From positions 949,001-997,500 of the forward strand of contig WPIO01000079.1 in the NCBI GenBank assembly GCA_009760855.2: a DNA stretch of 48,500 nucleotides, in the 5' to 3' direction. Below the pieces are notes generated by a model, which was not told the DNA's origin, ran no database searches, and saw only the letters and a list, made by a program, of their open reading frames with translations. Of this stretch, positions 41,300 to 48,500 are shown piece after piece. Numbering within the stretch: position 1 is the first letter of the stretch; every line of letters starts with the position of its first letter. This DNA is from Cristatella mucedo. Lineage: Eukaryota > Bryozoa > Phylactolaemata > Cristatellidae. Both the position numbers and the translations under genes were made by a program.

Positions 41300-42900
41300 A
41301 GGCGGACCTCAAAGGCGGTTAGGAACAGGTGTATCCGCCGCCGCCGCCGCCGAAGCCATGTAGCCAGCTCGATTTTCAAATATGGCGCGTGGGCGCGGTC
41401 GCGTAAGCGGGTCTGGCGCGGCGACGGTGGTGGCGCGCCTCTGCAGTTGCTCGGAGCGCGTGCGCGGAGTAGTCTGTGCGCAGCGAGATCGAGGCGCGAT
41501 CCCTCGGGAGATTACCGGCCTACGGCATCGATAACAGAGAGACGCCTCTGCAAAGGTCACCATATGCCGGACGGCTAATTGATTCCGGGCGCATTATTGC
41601 CTCGCCACACGGATAGGTTAACTGGTGCTCTCCTCTAGGTCAGCGCTCGCTCCTGAATGACCGTTTGCGCATAGTGGCCGGTAGCTTTTCGACGACGGAG
41701 ACGCTGGGTAACTACGCAAGCAGCGCGGCCGCTCCTCTGTCTGACCTTGTCGCGAGAGCTCGCGCGCGACAGCGCGCTCTCTCGCGAACGCGAGCTCGCG
41801 CGCGGGCGCCAGCGCGACCTCCCTCCCCAGCGCCAGCTAGCGACGCGGCCCGCATTTCCTACGGGCCGCAGTGGGCGTGCCGTCTCGCGGCGGCCTCTCG
41901 TCGCCGGTTCGTGAGCGCCGTGCTGGCGCCGGCTATTCGCGGAAGCGAGCCGCTATCCGCGATCGCTACGCACCCGCTAAGCGCCGGGATGCCGCCGCCG
42001 CCGCCGGCATGCGACCTCGCCGTCCGCCGTTGACGTCTCGTTCTCGTCGCGGCCGGCGGGTTGGCGTAGGCTTGCAGCTCACCCCCCCCCCGTCGTCGCT
42101 GAAGCCGGAGGGGGGCCGTTGCTGCGGGTTTGCTCAGTAGAGCAGCTGTGCCATCGGCGAAGCGCGTGCGAGCTGCGTTCGCGTAAACTGACATTTGAGA
42201 GGGTGCGGCAGCTGTAGCGATCTATGGATCGGCTGCCTCTCTGCCTCCCGTAGCTGCTGCTCGCGAGTGCCGCCGCTGTCTAGCATCTAGACCGGCGTTG
42301 TCCGTTCGGACTTTTTTCAAAAAAACGGACCGTAATCCAGATCGCTGCTAGCCTCGATACCGGTTGCTTCTCTTTGGGGCCAGGGTGGACGGTACGGTCG
42401 CCGAAGAAGGACGCTCGCCGATCGCTGCCGATGCTGGGGAGGGAGGGGGTTCGCGCCGGCCCACGTAGGCCGTCTAGACGGCCTACATGGGCCGGCTGCC
42501 GGCTGAGCGCTACCAATCTGTCCGATGTAGCTCGTGCTTGTTACTCGTGGCCTCGGCTGTGCGAGATGCACGCCCGCGATGGCCGGCTAAGGGCCATCGA
42601 GTCCCTCCTTCAGTCAGAGCCGTGCAAATATTAGCAGCTTCATTAGCAGCATCAGATAAACTGGAGAGACTGGAGAGCTCGATCGTCCTCCTCCTCTGCC
42701 TGGTGAGCAATTGGGGAGACCCAGCCCTCATAGCCGCCCCGTCCTGTTCCCTTCCCCCCCCCCCCGATGACTGGTACCTACCCCGATCGCTCCGATGGAC
42801 GACTTGCTGCATCACTAGCAGACATCACTGGGCGGTCAGGCAGCAGCAGTTGTACAAGAGCAGCATTCGCCGCTGCACGAGGAGCAGTACCAATCGCCGA
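41300..42900. other. CpG-rich block, possible host promoter/CpG island
   Basis: Much richer in G+C and CpG than any other part of the window (for example CGCGCGCGACAGCGCGCTCT near 41760 and CCGCCGCCGCCGCC near 41336 and 41992). Poly-C runs at about 42080, 42755 and 42975. Many overlapping Arg/Ala/Pro-rich open frames exist, as expected from GC-rich DNA, but none has a recognisable domain. It may be the 5' end of a gene whose exons lie elsewhere. Confidence 0.45.
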
Positions 42901-43526
42901 GACTTTGACCTTCGAAACCTTGGAGGAGGTTCGTAAATAAGGCAAGCGAGCTCACACGGCTAAGTTGCATTTTACCCCCCCCCCCTCCTTATTGCGCTAA
43001 GGCAGGCAGAATGCCAATAGCAGTCAGGGGCGACCATTAGGGCAGCAGTAGAAGCAGAAGGACGTGTCGAGCATTTTCAGGACCAGCGAGCACTTGCATG
43101 GGTCTGCGCTTACCGTGCATTGCAGAGAGCAAGCCGGCGCATTTTTTTGATTAAAAAGTAATCGGGCTCGGATGCGCTCCTTTGATTTAAAGAGCATGAG
43201 GCTCAGGTTGAACCTTCTCCATCGTTACCCGGGGTTTCATGGTTCGATATGGACGCATCAGATGCTGATCAAGGGCAAGGATCCGTAGACCAAAGCTGCA
43301 AGATCATTCTGACCGGACGCAGGCTTCGGACAAGTTTTCTTCTCTCGAATCCTCGAAGGCCACGCACGGGCTCTGCACGTTAAGCAGAATGGCCGTCGAG
43401 GTCTATGTGCAGCTTGGACCTGCCAAGACTTTGGTGGGGCAGATGCATGACCATGGTGGGGATCTGTAGTCGGTTTAATGAGCAGATTTGTATAAATTCA
43501 GCAGCACTGCTTTCTTGCTCACTAGA

Positions 43527-43585
43527 GCATGGGGAATTGCATACCGTCATGGGGAATTGCATACCGTCATGGGAAATTGCAGGCA
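43527..43585. repeat. Short tandem repeat, about 22-bp unit
   Basis: CATGGGGAATTGCATACCGT occurs twice in tandem, followed by a diverged third unit (CATGGGAAATTGCAGG). Confidence 0.85.
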
Positions 43586-44136
43586 CGTGCCTGTTGTCTT
43601 CACATCGCCTTTCATTTCTTAGGACTGGGTAGACGTTGAACTTCGACCATTCCCTGCCACTCTTGCCTTTCCCTGATGATGACTTGTGCAGCTATTTCAC
43701 TATTTTCAGCAAGAGCTGGTCATGTGAAGTGTTCAATTTGAGGCGGTGCCGATTTAGACTAGTCTTACATAAGTCACAACTTAGTGTGGAATCAGTAAGG
43801 AGTCATTGCCTCATTTATCATCGCTAGCCTTGTATAAGGACTGCCCTTTTGTGATACCAGTTGGTTTGCTTTGGCCTGTGATACCAGTAGTAGGGTTGAT
43901 TTGGCCTCCAGCACCTCTCGTGGCTCTGTCTGCATCGTCATCATCGTCTGCATCGTCAGGACCATTCTTGTCATCGTTACCGCCTTTCAGCAGCATTCAG
44001 TCCATAATTTCCTCGGCAGTTTTTAATCGTCCTCTCTGATTCGCCTCACACTAGGATTAGCAGCCATTAGATTGTCGTGTTACTCCTTTCGAGCCCCAGC
44101 CAGGATTTCATCTGGGGGGGGGGTAAGACCCAAAGT

Positions 44137-44576
44137 GTTGTCATTTAGTGGCCAAGCATTGTACCACCCGCTTTTCGGGATCTAGCAGTTTACCACTACC
44201 TCGTACACACCTTAAATCCTTTGGAGACCGTGCATTTAGTTCGTATGCTCCCAAAGCCTGGAACTCGCTCTTGACTTTCGTCAGAACATCCTCTGACTTG
44301 ACCACATTTAAAAAGAACTTAAAACGCACCTATTTAGGACAGCATTTAGTGGGTCCATATGATTCGTCCTTCATGTGCTTATGCGTGCTGACACTGTGCA
44401 TGCTGCCAATAACCGCGCTTGCATGCTGACCCTGTGCATGTCACCCCTAACCAAATTATTCATTTCGTCTGTTTTTCAAGCATAATTTTACTTACCATTC
44501 AATTGCATTTCACTTTACAGCAAATGTAAAGCACCTAGAGAGAGGTTGAGTTCTTTGAGGGTGCTTTCCTCAAGTG

Positions 44577-44610
<34 letters not shown>

Positions 44611-44615
44611 TGTGG
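44137..44615 (+). mobile_element. LINE-B copy, 5'-truncated, with complete tail
   Basis: The frame 44148-44330 encodes PRTHLKSFGDRAFSSYAPKA of the RT C-terminus. It continues through the 3' UTR (GCATGCTGACCCTGTGCATG) to the terminal hairpin at 44528-44567, whose stem reads AAAGCACC/GGTGCTTT, and ends with a (TTA)n run to about 44610. Confidence 0.9.
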
Positions 44616-44669
44616 GGTGCAAGACCCCCACGATTTTCGTGTAGGGGCAAGATCCGCAATTAATGACCG

Positions 44670-44800
44670 TGTTGTGCTTGTTGTCATTGAGCATGCTACC
44701 AATAACCATTCAACCCATGCTTCCTTTGCAGCATATGTAAAGTGCCTAGAAAGAGATTAAGTTCTCTGAGGGTGCTATGCACATTTATTATTATAATGAA
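44670..44800 (+). mobile_element. LINE-B 3' tail fragment
   Basis: GAGCATGCTACCAATAACCA, CTTCCTTTGCAGCATATGTA, the hairpin with AAAGTGCC...GGTGCTAT and a short TTA run. No coding part. Confidence 0.8.
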
Positions 44801-44929
44801 TGATTTTAGTACACAATCATACTGTTTATTCACCACGTATTTGACGGTAGTCGATTGAGTGGAAATATGACATAACTTCAAAATATGACATAATTTCATT
44901 TTCATAAGTTCAAAGCACTTTATTTACAA

Positions 44930-46077
44930 GGGGTCCGTGCTAGGTCCAGTTCTATTCACGGTTTATACTCTCCCTCTTGCCGATGTGATTGCCAAGCACG
45001 ATCTAGGCTTTCACTTTTATGCGAATGTGACACTCAGTTGTACCTTTGCTTTGATTCCTCCCAGCCTTCGAGCAGCTCGAATTCTCTCAACTCACTTGCT
45101 GCATGCATTGATGACATCCGCACATGGATGGCAGCAAATTTTCTAAAACTAAACGATGATAAAACTAACTTACTAGTTATGGGCAAACCTAGTGTTATTC
45201 AGAAATTGGAAAGGCTGACTTTCAAAATTGGCTCTGCCAGCATATCTCCAGTTGCATCAGCTCGAAATCTAGGTGTCATATTCCAAAGCGACCTCTCGTT
45301 AGACGACCATATCAGCTCCACAGTCAAATCTGCCTATTTTCAGCTTCATAACATTGCTAAAATTCGGGCTTGTTTAGATAATGATACCACGTCCAAGTTG
45401 GTCCATGCATTCGTGACATCTCGTCTCGACTTCTGCAACTCACTGCTTGCTGGCCTACCGGCATGTGCGATCAGGCGATTGCAGCTGGTGCAAAACTCTG
45501 CAGCTAGGCTTGTCTGTCGTGAGCGTCGCAGTTGCCACATCACTCCACTTCTCGCCGACCTGCACTGGCTACCAGTCAAGCAACGCATCGACTTCAAGAT
45601 TTTGTTGCTCACTTTTAGGTCTTGGCTCCAGCGTACCTATCAGATCCACTCCCCCACCAGGCCAAGCATCGCACCACCCGCTTTTTGGAATCTAACAGTT
45701 TACCGATACCCCGTACAAACCTTAAATCCTTTGGAGACCGGGCATTTAGTTCGTATGCTCTCTAAGCCTGGAACTCACTCCCAACTTGCGTCTTAACATC
45801 CTCTGACTTGACCACATTTAAAAAGAATTTAAAAAACCTATTTAGGACAGCATTTAGTGGGTCCCTCTGATTCGTTCTTTATGTGCTTATGCATGCAAAT
45901 GCTGTGCATGCTGCCACTAACCACACTTGCATGCTGACCCTGTGCATGTCACCCCTAACCATGTTATTCATGTATTTATCAAGCATGAGACCACTCACCA
46001 TTCAATTGCATTTCCCTTTGCAGCAAATGTAAAGCGCCTAGAAAGAGATTGAGTTCTCTGAGGGCGCTTTATCAAGT

Positions 46078-46113
<36 letters not shown>
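44930..46113 (+). mobile_element. LINE-B copy, longest and best preserved
   Basis: RT region from just after the GxxQGS block: [20 protein letters not shown], then (about 45038 on) [79 protein letters not shown] and LADLHWLPVKQRIDFKILLL. The YADD-equivalent catalytic position reads HFYANVT, so the catalytic Asp pair is lost. The 3' UTR, terminal hairpin (46031-46070) and (TTA)n tail (46080-46113) are complete. It belongs to the CR1/L2 group. Confidence 0.92.
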
Positions 46114-46114
<1 letters not shown>

Positions 46115-46669
46115 GCACAATGTAGAAGACTACCATCTTTGCTTCTTGTTTCAAGTGTCCCAAGTGTGTCCTCTGACAGTTGCTCCAAGAGACCTCCAAT
46201 GCTGTTCAGTCCATCATTGATAGCTACTATACCCTCCACTCTTGCAGTCCACCTTGTTAATAGAGTCACGTTTGACAGTGATGGGTATGACTTTCATCAG
46301 CTCTTCCAACCTCAGAGTTGATCTTGAAAAGAATAAGTGGGTACTCTTAGTCTCGCTGTGCTCGTTGTGGTGCTAGTGCTAGAGCCGAATAAACATTGGT
46401 TCAAGCCCCCTCGGTGTTTCTGTGTAGTTGCATGTGCTGCCAGAGCGTCAATCAACAGCTTGGTCCAAGTCTGTAAACTTGCTTAACTAGCTCAGCCGGC
46501 AATAGTCAAGACCATTGAAACAAGGATTTGCTTGAAATCAAGATTGATAATCTTGCATGAAAATTAAAAAAAAATATGCACAATCCATTTTGCTTTTGGC
46601 GCCCGGGGACATCTGTCCCCCTGCCCACCCCTTGCTACGCCTCTGCTAGAGCAAACTCATAGCCACTCA
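46114..46669. other. Host spacer, nothing recognised
   Basis: Unique sequence between two LINE-B ends; an A run lies at 46566-46573. No domain-bearing frame. Confidence 0.4.
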
Positions 46670-46862
46670 TAGCCACTAACCACATTTGCATGCTGACCCT
46701 GTGCATGTCACCCCTAACCATATTATTCATTTCGTTGGTTTTTTCAAGCATGATTTTACTTACCATTCAATTGCATTTCACTTTACAGCAAATGTAAAGC
46801 GCCTAGAGAGAGATTAAGTTCTCTGAGGGCGCTTTATCAAGTGAATTATTATTATTATTATA
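46670..46862 (+). mobile_element. LINE-B 3' UTR/tail fragment
   Basis: CATAGCCACTAACCACATTT, GCATGCTGACCCTGTGCATG, hairpin AAAGCGCC (46796-46803) with GGCGCTTT (46828-46835), then (TTA)n to 46861. No RT part. Confidence 0.88.
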
Positions 46863-46896
46863 GCCCAAGTAAGTGGCTTGATTTGATTGAATTGAT

Positions 46897-47560
46897 TGTA
46901 TCTCCGTCTGTAACTCCACAAAGTCATAAAGACCATGTGGGTGTTACGCAGGAGAGTTTTGTATAGCACACTCACAGCCTAAGCGGCTTTCGGTACGCAT
47001 TCGGTAGCCAACAGACTTCGTCTCACGCAACAAAGAGAAAGTGGGAAGCATAGCAGAGTTAGGAGAGCAGTTGAGGTAGTGGGTAGCATAGAAGTAGCAG
47101 CTCAGGACCGCTGAAAAAGATGTACCATAGTCGGCAGTTGGAGAGTAGTTGTCGTTTCGTAAGAATTGTGGAAGCGAGTTCCACCGTCTAGGACCTGCAG
47201 TGCTAAAACTTCTGTCACCAACTGTCTTTAAGCGGAGGAATGGGACAGCTAATTTATTGTCCACACAGGACCTCAGGGCACGAACAGGATGAAATTGATG
47301 CAGCAGTTTAGCTAGGTACGAAGGAGCCAAGCCGTGGCGGGCCTTGTGGGTCAGCGTAAGAACTTTGCTCTGTATCCTTTGCTCAACCGGCAACCATCCT
47401 AGCTCTTTCAGCAGAGGTGACACGTGCTCAAACCTCTGGGACTTGAAGACCAGCCTTGCAGCCATATTCATAGTCCGCTGTAGTGGCATAATAGCTTTCT
47501 TTGGCAGCCCAGCCAAAAGGGAATTACAATAATCAAGTCGAGACAGAACTAAAGAGCTAG
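46897..47560 (-). mobile_element. LINE-A fragment, minus orientation
   Basis: The frame 46944-47516 begins GLPKKAIMPLQRTMNMAARL and runs to the C-terminus (AGPRRWNSLPQFLRNDNY). It is nearly identical to the copy at 766-1450 and ends at the same position on the 5' side (AAAGAGCTAG versus AAAGGGCTAG). Confidence 0.87.
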
Positions 47561-48185
47561 TTAAATTTTTTACAAGCCACTGTGGGAGACAGCTCCTAAT
47601 CTTGCAGATCTTGCATTAGGTAGTCAGCAGCCTATAAACCTGATTGCTGCAGTCGCTACCAAAGCCTGCCAAAGGGCATCTACCCTTACTTACAACTCTA
47701 GTTTCGATTTTGTCATGTACATTTTCCGTGTAGTCAGACTTCATTGTTAGATCAAGCGGGGAGCCCGGTGCTGCTGCATCCCGAGTTGTCTCCCCGGTGC
47801 ATACCGAATTATCTCCCCTTGCACCCCCGAGTTGCACCTTTTTATCGGCTGCGCGACCGTCCGGCTTCGGCATGGCGGCTGAGTTCTGGAAGCCGACAGG
47901 AGAGGCTAAGTTTTTAGCTTTTCTTCATTTACTCGAGGCAGCAAACTCTGTAACCGCAAAATTCATTTGTATAGGTCGCTAAGAGAACTGAATCTGAAAT
48001 CCTGGAGCTTAGCAAACGTTACGCAGACAGACGAACACGTGATTCTCACAGAGCTCTCAACTGTCAGGTCGTTTAAGGCAAGCGAGCACCTCACCCCCTG
48101 GGCTGAACTGGGACAGCCTGGTTTTTGTGTATACCGTATAAATCACCCATGTTTCTGTAATATACCGACTGTTAGGTAACAGCCC
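47561..48185. other. Host sequence without a recognised gene
   Basis: Short open frames on both strands with no motif. No repeat shared with the rest of the window. Confidence 0.4.
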
Positions 48186-48335
48186 CCCCTTCGTAGTGTA
48201 GTGATACTCTTCTCTCGATCCAGTTCGTGGGTTCGAGTCTTGCTGTGGGTAACGCTTTATGCCACTTTAAGCGACATGATAGCCGCTAAGGCTACTTTGC
48301 AAACCGACATAAATGAGGTTTGTTAAACCTTGACA
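48186..48335 (+). mobile_element. Diverged tRNA-derived SINE, copy 6
   Basis: TTCGTAGTGTAGTGATACTC head, B box GTGGGTTCGAGTCTTG and a body with TTTATGCCACTTTAAGCGAC, TAGCCGCTAAGGCTACTTTG and GAGGTTTGTTAAACC. Same layout as copies 1-5 but clearly diverged, possibly a related subfamily. Confidence 0.7.
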
Positions 48336-48500
48336 GTCGCATATTTTTAAGCAACCAGAGCATGTGCTTAGTGTAAGAATGCTAATAATTTCGGCAAAAT
48401 GTGTCCAATACCTGAGGCAATAGAGTTTTCTGACTTTAGTCACATATAACACATGCCTATGGCAATGAACCCTACGTCTCGTGGCCCTCACGACTCCATG

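Noticed and set aside
41665-42194. Protein-coding gene in Arg/Ala/Pro-rich frames
   Set aside because: Open frames occur in almost every phase, as expected for very GC-rich DNA, and none has a domain or clear splice signals.

Overview
The window is nuclear DNA of an animal, most likely a marine invertebrate. It carries a spliced metallo-beta-lactamase-fold gene (MBLAC1 type), many truncated CR1/L2-like LINE fragments, a tRNA-derived SINE family, long (GA)n and (TA)n microsatellites and a CpG-rich block. I cannot name the species from sequence alone.

The main content is one large integrated DNA element, about 23.1 kb (10778-33873). It is AT-rich and gene-dense, unlike the GC-balanced, gene-poor host DNA around it. 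It is bounded by inverted terminal repeats of about 220 bp that are roughly 94% identical by eye. It encodes the full hallmark set of a Polinton/Maverick (adintovirus-like) element: protein-primed family B DNA polymerase, retrovirus-type integrase, FtsK/HerA-type packaging ATPase, adenovirus-type maturation protease, a major capsid protein candidate and two tandem penton-like minor capsid genes. Around these are a YqaJ-type exonuclease, a zinc-ribbon protein with a five-unit basic repeat, a phospholipase A2-like virion protein, an HNH-AP2 endonuclease, four phage-tail-fibre-like genes and about a dozen small genes of unknown function.

Layout of the element, left to right: left TIR; two small plus-strand genes, one with membrane segments; integrase (-) divergent from a Cys-rich gene (+); a long minus-strand block of fibre 1, exonuclease, capsid protein, coiled-coil protein, penton-like 2, penton-like 1, a long unknown gene and the ATPase; a plus-strand cluster of zinc-ribbon/repeat protein, protease and unknown; PLA2-like gene (-) divergent from HNH-AP2 (+); two minus-strand genes, one hydrophobic; three tandem fibre genes (+); a minus-strand set of five small genes; the polymerase (-); right TIR. 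Intergenic gaps are tiny and many genes overlap. Most start codons lie within a few bases of a TATAG(A/G)A-like motif, which looks like a compact shared promoter/initiator.

The copy is decayed. Most long genes contain stops or frame changes, three genes have ATA where the start-site motif predicts ATG, and penton-like 2 is split by a host LINE 3' fragment. Seven shorter or mid-length frames are still open (ATPase, penton-like 1, the hydrophobic protein and others).

Flanks. Left (1-10777): LINE-A and LINE-B fragments, SINEs, MBLAC1 (5 exons, minus strand, 5749-7754) and a compound (GA)n tract of about 430 bp. Right (33874-48500): mostly unique sequence with no convincing gene, a (TA)n tract, a CpG-rich block at about 41.3-42.9 kb, SINEs and more LINE fragments, including the longest LINE-B copy (44930-46113).
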